A stretch of 64,000 bases of DNA from Vibrio scophthalmi LMG 19158 (GCF_000222585.1 NZ_AFWE01000144.1:1-64000), one strand, 5' to 3'. Shown: positions 36,798 through 50,286, numbered from the stretch's first letter. The notes: generated from the sequence alone by a model not told the origin. A program made the numbers and translations.

Positions 36798-37424
36798 ATG
36801 AATAATGTAATGAAATATCAACTAGCCTCATTAGCCCAAACCACTCATCAAGAATCGTCTATGTTTGTTGAAGGCGTAGTACTTGCCGCCAACATGGCCA
36901 CCAAAGCATTACAACCAGAAACTTGGTTAGCCGATGTGTTTGGTGAGAGCAGTGACGAGCTTAACAAGGTGATCGTCGGCCAGATTAACCACCAATACAG
37001 TTTCTTGAAGTGCAACGAATATTCATTACTCGATTTAACTCAAGGTGAAGAGCAACAAGCGCAGTTGGCTGAGTTTGCTCAAGGCTTTATGACGCTATGG
37101 CCAACCATTGAAACTCAATGGCTTGAGACCAATATTAGTGATGGCACGATGCGCATGCTGCAAGCGCTACTTACCACTTTTATGCTGGCGATTGATCAAG
37201 AACAAACCCAAGCGCAGATGAAAGAAGCGGGTATTGAGACGCCACCGGCGTTGGCGGACTTCATCGACCAACTGGATTTAATGATCAATGAAGTGGCATT
37301 AGCGGCAGATGAGTCGTTAGTGGGTGCCAAAGGCCAAAGTGTCAATCCATACAAAGAGATTGGCCGCAATGATCCTTGCAACTGTGGCAGCGGCAAAAAA
37401 TTTAAGCAGTGCTGCGGGAAATAG
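36798..37424 (+). CDS. YecA/UPF0149-family protein with SEC-C motif
   Basis: 208-residue protein. The body is helical and resembles the YecA (UPF0149) family. The C-terminus is a SEC-C zinc motif (GRNDPCNCGSGKKFKQCCGK, Cys pattern CxC...CC), also found at the end of SecA. Function is unknown; SEC-C proteins often bind ribosomes or SecA partners. It lies upstream of lolA, where ftsK stands in E. coli. An alternative start is M5. Confidence 0.85.
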   Translation: MNNVMKYQLASLAQTTHQESSMFVEGVVLAANMATKALQPETWLADVFGESSDELNKVIVGQINHQYSFLKCNEYSLLDLTQGEEQQAQLAEFAQGFMTLWPTIETQWLETNISDGTMRMLQALLTTFMLAIDQEQTQAQMKEAGIETPPALADFIDQLDLMINEVALAADESLVGAKGQSVNPYKEIGRNDPCNCGSGKKFKQCCGK

Positions 37425-37551
37425 TCGCAACAAAGTGGATTTTCTTCGGTCATAACTCAATTGCTGACATGCCAACGCAGTCTTATTCGACGTTGCAGCG
37501 GTGTCGGTTGGGTCGATAACCATCAGGTGAACAAATTTCAGGAATGAAACC

Positions 37552-38148
37552 ATGAAAAAAACATTACTACTGCTTTTGACTAGTTTCTCGGTATGGGCAA
37601 CTCCGCAACAAGAGCTGAGTGACCGTCTACAAAAAACAGAGGGATTTAGTGCGGACTTCGCGCAACAGGTAATTAGCCCTGAAGGGGAAGTGGTGATGGA
37701 AGGGCAAGGCGATGTAGAAATTGCACGCCCAAGTCTATTCCGTTGGACCACGACGTTACCGGATGAAAATGTGCTGGTTTCTGATGGTAAAACCTTGTGG
37801 TATTACAGCCCATTTATTGAGCAGGTGAGCATTTATTGGCAGGAACAAGCGACACAGCAAACACCATTTGTATTGCTAACTCGTAATCGTGCCAGTGATT
37901 GGGATAACTACCACGTTAGCCAGCAAGGTGACATGTTCACGCTTACACCAACCGCATTAGATAGCAATCAAGGTCAATTTAAACTGGAAATTGACACCAA
38001 AGGGGCGGTTAAAGGTTTCCAAGTGATTGAGCAAGATGGCCAAACAAGCAATTTTAGCTTTACTAATATTGATCTGAACAAGCCTAAGGCGGATCGCTTT
38101 ACCTTTACTATTCCGCAAGGTGTAGAGGTGGACGACCAAAGGAACTAA
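37552..38148 (+). CDS. lolA: Outer-membrane lipoprotein carrier LolA
   Basis: 198-residue periplasmic chaperone that carries lipoproteins from the LolCDE exporter to LolB. A signal peptide ([16 protein letters not shown]) precedes the mature protein; [30 protein letters not shown] and [10 protein letters not shown] are hallmark segments. It is of normal length, and rarA follows three bases after its stop, so the genes are co-transcribed. Confidence 0.96.
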   Translation: MKKTLLLLLTSFSVWATPQQELSDRLQKTEGFSADFAQQVISPEGEVVMEGQGDVEIARPSLFRWTTTLPDENVLVSDGKTLWYYSPFIEQVSIYWQEQATQQTPFVLLTRNRASDWDNYHVSQQGDMFTLTPTALDSNQGQFKLEIDTKGAVKGFQVIEQDGQTSNFSFTNIDLNKPKADRFTFTIPQGVEVDDQRN

Positions 38149-38151
38149 TCG

Positions 38152-39501
38152 TTGAGTAATTACTTATTTGATTTTTCAGGGGACGAAGATTTTCGTCCCC
38201 TTGCAGCCCGAATGCGCCCACAAACGTTGGATCAATATATTGGTCAGCAACATATTCTGGGGGTGGGTAAGCCGCTGCGCCGAGCGTTAGAGGCGGGTCA
38301 TATCCATTCAATGATCTTATGGGGCCCCCCTGGTACTGGCAAGACAACTTTGGCTGAAGTGGCGGCAAATTATGCCAATGCCGAAGTTGAGCGTGTATCT
38401 GCGGTCACTTCCGGTGTGAAAGAGATCCGAGCGGCAATTGAGCGTGCGCGTGAGAATAAACTCGCCGGTCGCCGCACCATCTTGTTTGTGGATGAGGTGC
38501 ATCGCTTCAATAAATCTCAACAAGATGCTTTTCTGCCACATATCGAAGATGGCACAGTGACGTTTATTGGCGCCACCACAGAAAACCCATCGTTTGAGCT
38601 TAACAACGCATTGCTTTCTCGTGCACGTGTCTACAAGCTGACCTCACTGGCTACTGCCGATATTAAATTGGCGTTGCAGCAAGCGATTGGCGATAAAGAA
38701 CGCGGTTTAGGCGAGGTGCCAGCCTCGTTTGTTGATAATGTTCTCGACCGTTTAGCAGAGCTGGTGAATGGTGATGCGCGCATGTCGCTCAACTATCTTG
38801 AGTTGCTCTACGATATGGCGCAGGAAAATGAGCAAGGTGAAAAGCAGATTACCTTACCGTTGCTAGCGGAAGTGGCGGGTGAAAAAGTCTCACGCTTCGA
38901 TAACAAAGGTGATATTTGGTACGATCTTATCTCTGCGGTACACAAATCGATTCGAGGCTCTAATCCTGATGCTGCTTTATATTGGTCGGCAAGAATGATC
39001 AGTGCAGGGTGCGATCCGCTGTATATCGCTCGCCGTTTATTGGCGATTGCTTCAGAAGATGTTGGTAATGCTGATCCACGAGCGATGCAAGTGGCTATTT
39101 CAGCTTGGGATTGTTTTACTCGACTTGGTCCAGCAGAGGGAAATCGAGCGATCGCTCAAGCGGTTGTTTACTTAGCGTGTGCACCGAAAAGTAATGCGGT
39201 GTATACCGCTTGGGCACAAGCTCTGACGGATGCGCACAACTTACCTGAGTATGAAGTGCCGCATCATTTACGCAATGCACCGACCAATTTAATGAAAGAT
39301 CTTGGCTATGGCGCGGAGTATCGTTACGCCCATGATGAACCAGGAGCTTATGCCGCTGGCGAGCAGTATTTGCCGCCGGAAATGTTAGGCAGACGTTACT
39401 ATCAGCCGAGTAATCGCGGTTTAGAAAGCAAAATCGGCGAAAAGTTAGATTACTTGGCTAATTTAGACGCAAATAGCCCACAAAAGCGCTATGAAAAGTA
39501 G
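38152..39501 (+). CDS. rarA: Replication-associated recombination protein RarA
   Basis: 449-residue AAA+ ATPase (MgsA/RarA) that acts at stalled replication forks. It has Walker A (GPPGTGKTT, residues 58-66), Walker B (LFVDEVHRF) and the sensor GATTENPSF, then a helical oligomerisation domain. Translation starts at TTG 38152, with AAAGGA upstream; the first ATG would cut into the conserved N-terminal [10 protein letters not shown]. It lies in the conserved lolA-rarA-serS order. Confidence 0.95.
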   Translation: MSNYLFDFSGDEDFRPLAARMRPQTLDQYIGQQHILGVGKPLRRALEAGHIHSMILWGPPGTGKTTLAEVAANYANAEVERVSAVTSGVKEIRAAIERARENKLAGRRTILFVDEVHRFNKSQQDAFLPHIEDGTVTFIGATTENPSFELNNALLSRARVYKLTSLATADIKLALQQAIGDKERGLGEVPASFVDNVLDRLAELVNGDARMSLNYLELLYDMAQENEQGEKQITLPLLAEVAGEKVSRFDNKGDIWYDLISAVHKSIRGSNPDAALYWSARMISAGCDPLYIARRLLAIASEDVGNADPRAMQVAISAWDCFTRLGPAEGNRAIAQAVVYLACAPKSNAVYTAWAQALTDAHNLPEYEVPHHLRNAPTNLMKDLGYGAEYRYAHDEPGAYAAGEQYLPPEMLGRRYYQPSNRGLESKIGEKLDYLANLDANSPQKRYEK

Positions 39502-39538
39502 CCGTTTTTGGATACATTTATTCGGTTAAATTATATAA

Positions 39539-40900
<1,362 letters not shown>

Positions 40901-40920
40901 TCACTGATGGTAGATTGAGA

Positions 40921-40948
40921 AAACCGGCTTTCGTAGCCGGTTTTTTTA
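40921..40948 (+). terminator. Terminator after serS
   Basis: AAACCGGCT (40921-40929) pairs with AGCCGGTTT (40935-40943) around a 5-base loop, then more T's. Confidence 0.92.
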
Positions 40949-41028
40949 TGCCTGTTATTCTGGTTTGGTTGAAAGAGCATCATGTGATGTAAATTAACTG
41001 TCATTTTTATCAATTTGCGAGGTGAAAC

Positions 41029-41127
41029 ATGGCTGAGTTCGGCATGAGACACTATGCTCTGCCGGGAAATGACAATGACAAGTCAAACAAAGTGTGTGCT
41101 CAAGCAGTAGGAGAGCGATATGACTGA
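41029..41127 (+). CDS. Small leader ORF before the acetyltransferase
   Basis: A 32-residue ORF (begins MAEFGMRHYALPG, ends VGERYD) too short for usual gene callers. GAGGTG (41019-41024) gives it a strong ribosome binding site 4 bases before its ATG. Its TGA (41125-41127) lies just inside the next gene, overlapping it by 8 bases, so the two would be translationally coupled. It has no recognised domain. It could be a leader peptide or a small protein; the case for translation is good, the function unknown. Confidence 0.5.
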   Translation: MAEFGMRHYALPGNDNDKSNKVCAQAVGERYD

Positions 41128-41674
41128 ATATGAAAAAATGACGCAAGGTTTGCTATTTGATGGCGCAGATGAAAGTCTCAACCACGTTCGAGATAAGGCG
41201 TACGCTTCTTTAGCGAAGTTTAATCAAGCATCGGACGAGCTTCAACGTACTCAACATTTGACGGCATTAGTCCACTCGTTGGGGGAAAACAGCATTGTTC
41301 GCGCCCCATTTTCTTGCGAGTTCGGTCAGACCGTGTCGATTGGTAGTCATACCTTCATTAATATGAATGCCACGTTGCTTGACGGGGCTTCAATCACGAT
41401 TGGTGACCACGTGCTAATTGGGCCTAATGCTCAATTTTATACCGCCAGCCACTCATTGGATTACCGCAGTCGTCGCCAATGGGAAACCATCTGTTTGCCG
41501 ATTGTAGTGGAAGATGATGTTTGGATCGGCGGCAACGTAGTGATCAACCAAGGGGTCACCATCGGGGCTCGTTCGGTGATTGCGGCGAACTCAGTGGTCA
41601 ATAAAAATGTCGAGCCAGACTGCTTGTATGGCGGCACGCCAGCTAAACTTATTCGTCGTTTAGAACACGATTAA
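41120..41674 (+). CDS. Sugar O-acetyltransferase (maltose acetyltransferase family)
   Basis: 184-residue left-handed beta-helix acyltransferase of the Maa/NodL/LacA group. The N-terminal Mac domain is present (MTEYEKMTQGLLFDGADESL), followed by hexapeptide repeats (IGDHVLIGPNAQFYT, VWIGGNVVINQGVTIGARSVIAANSVV). The catalytic His lies in TASHSLD. It uses acetyl-CoA to acetylate a sugar; the precise sugar is not visible. GGAGAG precedes the ATG. It overlaps a small leader ORF. Confidence 0.9.
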   Translation: MTEYEKMTQGLLFDGADESLNHVRDKAYASLAKFNQASDELQRTQHLTALVHSLGENSIVRAPFSCEFGQTVSIGSHTFINMNATLLDGASITIGDHVLIGPNAQFYTASHSLDYRSRRQWETICLPIVVEDDVWIGGNVVINQGVTIGARSVIAANSVVNKNVEPDCLYGGTPAKLIRRLEHD

Positions 41675-41825
41675 TATTCAGCTTAAATACAGTGAACAAA
41701 AGTAATCCAGTACATTCTTAAACGGTGAGAATAGAATAACCACTCATCTCGCCTTCGCGGTACCAAACTGGCATCATCGCCCAAAATGAAGAATGCTGTC
41801 TTCGCACAATAACGAGTAAACCATT

Positions 41826-42707
41826 TTGAATGCAGAACGCAAAGCTGTCCTAATTTTAATTTCCGCAACGGTCTTGTCGGCGTTCGGTTGGATATTTTCC
41901 AAGGAAACCATTCAAGGCTTGCCGCCATTTGGTTTTGTCGGTTTAAGGTTTACCGTTGCTTCGTTATGTTTGTTGCCGTTTTGCTATAAAGCGCTGCGTC
42001 GTGCCAGTTGGCATGATATGCGTTCAGCCGCGATGGTGGGCTGTCTCCTTGCTATGGCGCTGATGAGTTGGATTCATGCGATTTCTATCAGCGAAACGCT
42101 AGGTGAAGGTGCGTTTATCCTCAGTCTGTCGATGTTGATGGTGCCGTTTGTTGCGTGGATATTGTTTAAACAAAAACCGAAGCGCATCTTTTGGTTCTCG
42201 TTACCGATTGCCTTTATCGGCCTGGCATTTTTATCACTGAAAGATGGCTGGCAAGGCTCAACCAGCCAGTTTTGGTTCTTGCTCAATGCCATCATGTTGG
42301 CGATTTATTTCAACATCAACAGCAAGTACTCGCAGACTTTGCCGATCATGCTACTCACCTGTATTCAGTTGTTTGTTACTGGAATGATTGGCTTAGCCGC
42401 GAGTGCGTTGTTTGAGACAGTGCCTGTGTCGGTTGAACCATCAATTTGGGGGTGGTTTGCCGCCAGTACTATTTTGGCGACCGCGATGCGCTATGTCATG
42501 CAGACGATGGCGCAAAAGCAGATTAACCCAGGCAATGCGGCGCTTATTATGATTTTAGAGCCGGTATGGACAGTGTTTCTGAGTGTCATCTGGTATGGTG
42601 AAGAACTGTCTCGTAATAAGCTGATTGGTTGTGGTTTGATTCTGTTTTCTTTAATTCTCTATCGCACCGATGGCAAGTTGATCCCTCAGTTTATGAAACG
42701 AAAGTAG
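41826..42707 (+). CDS. EamA/DMT-family transporter
   Basis: 293-residue inner-membrane protein with about ten hydrophobic helices in two EamA repeats (for example GWIFSKETIQGLPPFGFVGLRF near the start and NPGNAALIMILEPVWTVFLSVIW in the second half, the typical EP motif). Family members export metabolites or amino acids; the substrate is unknown. The start is TTG 41826, since a stop lies three codons upstream and no ATG is in frame. The ribosome binding site is poor, so expression may be low. Confidence 0.88.
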   Translation: MNAERKAVLILISATVLSAFGWIFSKETIQGLPPFGFVGLRFTVASLCLLPFCYKALRRASWHDMRSAAMVGCLLAMALMSWIHAISISETLGEGAFILSLSMLMVPFVAWILFKQKPKRIFWFSLPIAFIGLAFLSLKDGWQGSTSQFWFLLNAIMLAIYFNINSKYSQTLPIMLLTCIQLFVTGMIGLAASALFETVPVSVEPSIWGWFAASTILATAMRYVMQTMAQKQINPGNAALIMILEPVWTVFLSVIWYGEELSRNKLIGCGLILFSLILYRTDGKLIPQFMKRK

Positions 42708-42720
42708 GGATAACGAACAT

Positions 42721-42749
42721 AAAAAACCGGCATATTTGCCGGTTTTTTT
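42721..42749. terminator. Bidirectional terminator, EamA gene and ansA
   Basis: AAAAAACCGGC (42721-42731) pairs with GCCGGTTTTTT (42738-42748) around ATATTT. A and T runs on both sides make it usable for both convergent genes. Confidence 0.92.
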
Positions 42750-42767
42750 GCATTACGACGATGGGTA

Positions 42768-43784
42768 TTAAAGGCTCATCTCACCACGTAATACTTGCTG
42801 CATCTGTTGTTTGACTTGCTCATAGCTTAAGCCTTGGCTAAGCAGGTAATGCAGTTTTGCCAGCGCTGCTTCTGGCGTCATATCAAAGCCACTGATAACA
42901 CCAGCTTCTGCCAATGCACAGCCTGTTGCGTAGCCGCCCATATTCACCTTGCCCGCAAGACACTGTGTTAGGTTAACCACGATCACACCACGTTCAGAAG
43001 CATCTTTTAGGTGCGCCAGTAGATCTGGGTTTTGTGGCGCATTGCCAACGCCAAAGGTCAGCAGAATCATGGCATTAACCGGTTGCATTAGTGTATTACG
43101 AATCACTTCGTGCGAAATGCCAGGGTACATGGTGATCACGCCAATCGGTTGTGGGGTGATGTCATGGACTTTGAATTCGCCTTCAGGCTGGGCATCGACC
43201 GTAATGTCGTTACTGATTTGAATATTGATGCCTGCTTCAAGCAGTGGTGGCAAGTTTGGCGAAGTAAAGGCATTAAAACCATCGGCATGCGATTTGGTGC
43301 TGCGGTTACCACGCATCAATTTGTTATTGAAGAACAAAGTCACTTCATTGATTGGGTAGTTCGCCGCGATGTGTAGGGCATTAAGCAGGTTAGCTTGGCC
43401 ATCTGAACGCAGTTCAGCCAATGGGATTTGTGAGCCGGTCACGATCACTGGTTTGCTGAGGTTTTCAAGCATGAAAGAGAGAGCCGAGGCGGTATACGCC
43501 ATCGTGTCGGTACCATGCAGAATGACGAAACCATCGTATTTATCGTAGTTGTCACGAATATCATCGGCGATTTGCTGCCAATCAGCTGGCGTCATATCTG
43601 ACGAATCAATCAGAGGATCGTATTCGTGGATGGTAAATTCCGGCATCTCCGGGCGATGAAACTCTGGCATGCTTGCAAGCTGCTTTTCCATAAAGCCTGC
43701 AACCGGCACGTAGCCGTGGTCATGTGACTTCTGCATACCAATGGTGCCGCCCGTGTAGGCGATATAAATGTGTTTTCTTACCAT
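42768..43784 (-). CDS. ansA: Cytoplasmic asparaginase I
   Basis: 338-residue type I L-asparaginase that hydrolyses asparagine to aspartate and ammonia. The first active-site Thr lies in AYTGGTIGM (near residue 12), the second in LHGTDTMAYTA (near 90). There is no signal peptide, which separates it from the periplasmic type II enzyme. The length is normal. It lies downstream of sppA on the same strand, as often in gammaproteobacteria, but separated by a terminator. Confidence 0.95.
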   Translation of the reverse strand: MVRKHIYIAYTGGTIGMQKSHDHGYVPVAGFMEKQLASMPEFHRPEMPEFTIHEYDPLIDSSDMTPADWQQIADDIRDNYDKYDGFVILHGTDTMAYTASALSFMLENLSKPVIVTGSQIPLAELRSDGQANLLNALHIAANYPINEVTLFFNNKLMRGNRSTKSHADGFNAFTSPNLPPLLEAGINIQISNDITVDAQPEGEFKVHDITPQPIGVITMYPGISHEVIRNTLMQPVNAMILLTFGVGNAPQNPDLLAHLKDASERGVIVVNLTQCLAGKVNMGGYATGCALAEAGVISGFDMTPEAALAKLHYLLSQGLSYEQVKQQMQQVLRGEMSL

Positions 43785-43847
43785 TGCTCGAGACCAGTGA
43801 AGTGTAGGGGGAACAGAGCCGAGGATTATAACGAAATATTAGCCAAT

Positions 43848-43882
43848 AAAAAGGGGCACTGCCTACAGCAAGTGCCCCTTTG
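43848..43882 (-). terminator. Terminator after sppA
   Basis: On the minus strand AGGGGCACT pairs with AGTGCCCCT (43879-43871 with 43860-43852) around a 10-base loop and runs into five T's. Confidence 0.9.
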
Positions 43883-43929
43883 TGGTTTAACTTATTAGCA
43901 AAATGCTCAATCGAACAAATTATGTACCG

Positions 43930-45780
43930 CTACTGAACTTGGCAATTTAAACAAAATGCGTATTGACCTTTCGGGTCATTGAAACTCTGTAACAGGCTAG
44001 CATCTTGGTTGATTTGTTGCACAACAGGTTGTAATGCTGGTGGTAACATCGCGCTGACATCAAGACCAAGGGACACCTGCACTTGATTCATAAACTCATG
44101 AATAAACTGCTGTGCGGGTGTTAGTGGTTCTTCAACCCAGTAGATGTTGTAGCTATCTAGCTTAGCGAGCTCTGCGGCCAATGCCACGGCGTCATCAAAA
44201 TCCCCCATCTTATCGACAAGGCCAAGGCGTAGCGCATCTTGACCTGTCCACACTCGGCCTTCAGCAATGCTGTCCATCTTATCTAAGGCAATGTTTCGGC
44301 TTTGGCTGACCAAATTGATGAAACGGCTGTAACCATGCTCGATACCAAGTTGGAAGGCATCGGCCGCCTTTTCTGGAATGCCGGTAGTAATTCCGATGCC
44401 GGAGAATGGTGAAGTGCCCACCCCATCGGTATAGACACCAATATTATTCAATCCTTTTTCGAAGGTCGTGATCACGCTGAAGATGCCGATTGAGCCAGTA
44501 AGTGTGGTGGGTTGGGCAACAATACGATCAGCGCTGGTTGAAATCCAATAGCCGCCAGAAGCGGCAAGGCTAGACATCGACACAACCACCGGCTTACCGG
44601 CTTCTTTTAGTGCTTCAATTTCATTACGAATCACTTCAGAAGCAAAAGCGCTACCGCCTGGGCTATCGACGCGAAGCACTACGGCTTTGACTTTGCTATC
44701 GTTACGCGCTTCGCGCAATAAATAAGCGACAGTGTCACCGCCAACCGAGCCGCGTGGTTGAGTGCCATCCATAATCGCTCCGCTGGCCACCACGACAGCG
44801 ATGTCGTCACTGTTGGCATTAAAGCTTGGTTGAATAGTGGTCGCGTATTGGTAGTAGTCAACGTAGTGATAGCTGTCTTCCCCATTGCTACCAAAGGCAT
44901 CGATCATCGCTTTGCGTACTTGTTGGCGCGTTGCGAGCTCATCGACTAAGCCAGTTTTTAACGACAGCGCAGCAAGATCACCATTGGCGTCTTTTAACTG
45001 GGCAAGAAAATCATCCATAGTTGGGTTAAGTGTTGCGACATCAATCGAGCGGTTGGTTGCGACATCATCGACATAAGCGCCCCACAATTGGCCTAACCAA
45101 AGTGAGGCCGATTCTTTGGCTTCTTGTGACATATCATCACGAATAAATGGCTCAATGGCCGATTTATACGTGCCCACACGGAAGACGTGCGTATTGACAT
45201 CGAGCTTCTCAAGCAAGGTTTTGTAGTACATTGAGTAAGCGCTGTAGCCTTTGATCATCACCGCGCCATCAGGCGCAAGGTAGATTTTGTCAGCATAGCT
45301 AGCAAGATAATATTGGCTCTGGTTGTAGAAACCACCCGCAGCATAAATTGGCTTGCCAGCGGCTTTAAACTCATTTAACGCTTTAGCAATGTATCGTAGC
45401 TTGGTTAGATTGGTTTCTGGCATATCACCGAGCGACAACACGATACCCGAAATCATCGGGTCATTTTTGGCGTGACGCACGGTTTCCACAATATCGAATA
45501 GGACATTTTCACGTGGCAAATCATTACCGAATAGTGAGTTACTCAGTGAGTCAAGCGGGTTGTTATAGGTTGACTGCTCAACAATAGGGCCCGATAGGTT
45601 CAGGATTAACGCGGATGGTTGCTGCTGCGCCGGTTCTGGGGACTCTGCACCCGAGTAAATAAAATAGAGAGTCGCAATCACAACGAGAAAAAGCAAATTG
45701 GCGATGGCCAAACGAACAAAGGTAATCAGTTTCCAAATACCTTTAAAAAAGAGGCCTATATACTTAAAGATTGTTTTCAT
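43930..45780 (-). CDS. sppA: Protease IV, signal peptide peptidase SppA
   Basis: 616-residue inner-membrane serine protease (67-kDa type) that degrades cleaved signal peptides. A membrane anchor (residues 21-44, LAIANLLFLVVIATLYFIYSG) is followed by two tandem domains. The catalytic dyad is Lys 206 (TYKSAIEPF) and Ser 408 (AASGGYW). I use ATG 45780, with GGAGAA 4 bases upstream, rather than the in-frame start at 45816; this gives the usual length. Confidence 0.95.
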   Translation of the reverse strand: MKTIFKYIGLFFKGIWKLITFVRLAIANLLFLVVIATLYFIYSGAESPEPAQQQPSALILNLSGPIVEQSTYNNPLDSLSNSLFGNDLPRENVLFDIVETVRHAKNDPMISGIVLSLGDMPETNLTKLRYIAKALNEFKAAGKPIYAAGGFYNQSQYYLASYADKIYLAPDGAVMIKGYSAYSMYYKTLLEKLDVNTHVFRVGTYKSAIEPFIRDDMSQEAKESASLWLGQLWGAYVDDVATNRSIDVATLNPTMDDFLAQLKDANGDLAALSLKTGLVDELATRQQVRKAMIDAFGSNGEDSYHYVDYYQYATTIQPSFNANSDDIAVVVASGAIMDGTQPRGSVGGDTVAYLLREARNDSKVKAVVLRVDSPGGSAFASEVIRNEIEALKEAGKPVVVSMSSLAASGGYWISTSADRIVAQPTTLTGSIGIFSVITTFEKGLNNIGVYTDGVGTSPFSGIGITTGIPEKAADAFQLGIEHGYSRFINLVSQSRNIALDKMDSIAEGRVWTGQDALRLGLVDKMGDFDDAVALAAELAKLDSYNIYWVEEPLTPAQQFIHEFMNQVQVSLGLDVSAMLPPALQPVVQQINQDASLLQSFNDPKGQYAFCLNCQVQ

Positions 45781-48122
<2,342 letters not shown>

Positions 48123-48153
48123 TTCAGAGTTTGATTTGATCCTAGTTGCTTGC

Positions 48154-48184
48154 AATCCCTCCCGTTGGAGGGATTGTCGTTTTT
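48154..48184 (+). terminator. Terminator after fadH
   Basis: AATCCCTCC (48154-48162) and GGAGGGATT (48167-48175) form a perfect 9-bp stem around CGTT. The T run (48180-48184) begins four bases late. Confidence 0.75.
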
Positions 48185-48193
48185 ATTGGCGGA

Positions 48194-48775
48194 TTATTTC
48201 GCCAACTCGTAGTTTTCGTGCATCTCTTTTGGCGCAATGCCATATTCGTAGTCAGCTAGGTAGCCATCTTTGTAGACCTTCATGCCTTTATCATCCCAAC
48301 TGACCTTGATGACAGCCGTTTCGCCATCGGTGCTGCCAAGAAGATCGAGCATCTGCTCATCAATCTTAATCGCCTTGATGGTGGTAATGCGCTTAAATGA
48401 CTGGAATTCGTTCGAGGTTGGCAGGCTACCGTAAGTTTCTACCCATACATTGGTTGGGATTAACCATTGGTTGTAAACATCACCTACGATAGGGGTGTGC
48501 ATGCTGGCGACGATGACATCTTTGGTCATGACGTTATTGGTTTCAAGTGTATAACCACCCTTACCATCAGCGACATAAGTTGGAAAGTCTTGGCCGAGTT
48601 CTTGTTGTTTTGGCAGGCGACCAAGGGTGGGTGCTTTTTTAACGTACAGTGGTGCCGTCTCAAACTGACTCATGATCTGGGGGATTTGTTGAAACTCAAC
48701 CGGCTCGGCAGCAAACAATGCTGTAGGGAATGACAGTGCCGCTGAAACCGCAGCGATAAGGAATACTTTTTTCAT
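48194..48775 (-). CDS. Exported protein of unknown function
   Basis: 193-residue protein with a clear signal peptide (MKKVFLIAAVSAALSFPTALFA, cut before AEPV) and no other membrane segment, so periplasmic. No Cys and no known motif. The mature part is polar, with aromatic residues spread through it (NQWLIPTNVWVETYG; WDDKGMKVYKDGYLADYEYG). I do not recognise a family. It lies downstream of purU on the same strand but is separated by a perfect inverted repeat and 200 bases, so it is probably its own unit. Confidence 0.82.
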   Translation of the reverse strand: MKKVFLIAAVSAALSFPTALFAAEPVEFQQIPQIMSQFETAPLYVKKAPTLGRLPKQQELGQDFPTYVADGKGGYTLETNNVMTKDVIVASMHTPIVGDVYNQWLIPTNVWVETYGSLPTSNEFQSFKRITTIKAIKIDEQMLDLLGSTDGETAVIKVSWDDKGMKVYKDGYLADYEYGIAPKEMHENYELAK

Positions 48776-48928
48776 CTTGTGACTCGTTATTAATATAATT
48801 TTCAGTATGTTATTTTTTACAATGTTGAACGATTGCTAGTGGCAAAAGTATCAACACAGCATCATGATATGCTGAGAACGCAAACGTTTCACTGATTTAA
48901 AAAAGGTTTTTCTCTGACGGTGAAAATA

Positions 48929-48962
48929 TCAGCTGAACATTGGTTGAAATCTGTTCAGCTGA
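48929..48962. repeat. Perfect 10-bp inverted repeat after purU
   Basis: TCAGCTGAAC (48929-48938) and GTTCAGCTGA (48953-48962) frame a 14-base loop. On the minus strand it is followed by TATTTTC, so it may be a weak terminator for purU. It could also be an operator for the downstream exported-protein gene. Confidence 0.55.
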
Positions 48963-48981
48963 AATTCACAGATGAAGGCGA

Positions 48982-49815
48982 TTATAAGATGACGGTTTTA
49001 TTGCCATAGACAAACACATGGTCGTTAACCACTTTATTTAATGCCTTACTCAATACGCTTTTCTCGACATCTCGGCCCGCTTGCGCCATGTCACGAGCAC
49101 TGAACGTATGATCGACAGGGATAACATCTTGTTTGATGATTGGCCCCTCATCCAAATCGTTAGTCACGAAGTGTGCTGTTGCACCAATGATTTTTACGCC
49201 ACGTTCAAACGCTTGTTGGTATGGTTTTGCGCCAATAAATGCCGGTAAGAAACTGTGGTGGATATTGATGATTTTGTGGTGGAACTGGTCGACAAAACTC
49301 GGCGTTAACACGCGCATGTATTTGGCCAGTACTAGGTAGTCAGCTTCATACTGCTCAATCACTTTCAGCATCGCTTGCTCATGCTCTTCACGTGAGAGGC
49401 CTTCGTGGCTGACGCAGTGATAAGGAATATCGAACTTTTCCGTCAGGCCCTGCAGGGTGTCGTAGTTACCAACAACGGCGGCAATATCAATGTCTAAGCT
49501 GCCATCGTAATTCTTAATTAAAATGTCACCCAAACAGTGGGCTTCTTTGGTGACTAAGATCACGACACGTTTGCGGCTCGCGTCCATTAACTTACGTTTT
49601 GCCCCGGTCGGCAGGGCTTGATCAAGATCGGCAAGGAAGGTTTGATCATTAAAATAGCCTTCCAACTCGGTACGCATAAAAAAGTGACCGCTCGGATTGT
49701 CCACATATTCGCTGTTGTGGATGATGTTCAACTGATGCTTGTAACAGATGTTGGTGATCTTCGAAATCAGTCCAGGGGCATCACTACAGTGAGTTAGCAG
49801 TGTTTTCTTTTCCAT
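48982..49815 (-). CDS. purU: Formyltetrahydrofolate deformylase PurU
   Basis: 277-residue enzyme that releases formate from 10-formyl-tetrahydrofolate for PurT and balances one-carbon pools. An N-terminal ACT domain (residues 4-75, LLTHCSDAPGLISKITNIC) is followed by the formyltransferase-like domain with IINIHHSFLPAFIGAKPY and the catalytic DLDEGPII. I use ATG 49815 (MEKKTLLTHC); the in-frame start at 49893 adds 26 residues not seen in the family. Confidence 0.95.
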   Translation of the reverse strand: MEKKTLLTHCSDAPGLISKITNICYKHQLNIIHNSEYVDNPSGHFFMRTELEGYFNDQTFLADLDQALPTGAKRKLMDASRKRVVILVTKEAHCLGDILIKNYDGSLDIDIAAVVGNYDTLQGLTEKFDIPYHCVSHEGLSREEHEQAMLKVIEQYEADYLVLAKYMRVLTPSFVDQFHHKIINIHHSFLPAFIGAKPYQQAFERGVKIIGATAHFVTNDLDEGPIIKQDVIPVDHTFSARDMAQAGRDVEKSVLSKALNKVVNDHVFVYGNKTVIL

Positions 49816-50015
49816 TTTGTAATTACTTCCGTGATTTATTTTTTTCGTATGGTGAATTTTTTCGGGGCTTCCGAACAGTGAGCTATCCCGCAATAATTGA
49901 GTAACAATTAAACTAATATCGACTTGAATTCAACAAATAATCTACTTAAAACAGAGTTGGTTATCGAGTTAGTTAAAGATTTCTTTCCTCATTTGAGCGT
50001 CTTAAGGTGGTAGGT

Positions 50016-50216
50016 ATGGATAAAGAACTATTAGCCCGTAAGTTATATTCAGAACGAGTGAACGCACTGCTGGGTGATTGCGAATTAGATCAAACGATAC
50101 TCACTGAAAAGTGGGATTGCAAAGCATCTCCGAGCGAAGCGGCGAGAGCAATGATCGACAGTCAAAATGATTTTGATGGTCCAGCTTGGTTAGCGCGCTA
50201 CCTACACCGCCGATAA
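50016..50216 (+). CDS. Small protein of unknown function, 66 residues
   Basis: Begins MDKELLARKLYSERVNALLGDCE and ends in LARYLHRR. ATG 50016 is preceded by AAGGTGG at the right spacing; an in-frame GTG at 50007 would fall within that site. The protein is charged, soluble and probably helical, with two Cys. I do not recognise a family. It is followed by a strong terminator, which supports a real single-gene unit between purU and yoaA. Confidence 0.72.
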   Translation: MDKELLARKLYSERVNALLGDCELDQTILTEKWDCKASPSEAARAMIDSQNDFDGPAWLARYLHRR

Positions 50217-50286
50217 TGTTATAATCGTCTATCGGCAAAGCGATATGCTTAGTATGCCGTTAAATAAACACGACAGGAAATTGTCT

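Noticed and set aside
37317-37751. 144-residue minus-strand ORF across the YecA-family gene and lolA
   Set aside because: It overlaps two real genes on the other strand and has no start signal or recognisable domain.
49816-50015. Riboswitch before purU
   Set aside because: There is a small stem (TTCGG/CCGAA) in the leader but no arrangement that I recognise as a glycine, purine or tetrahydrofolate riboswitch.
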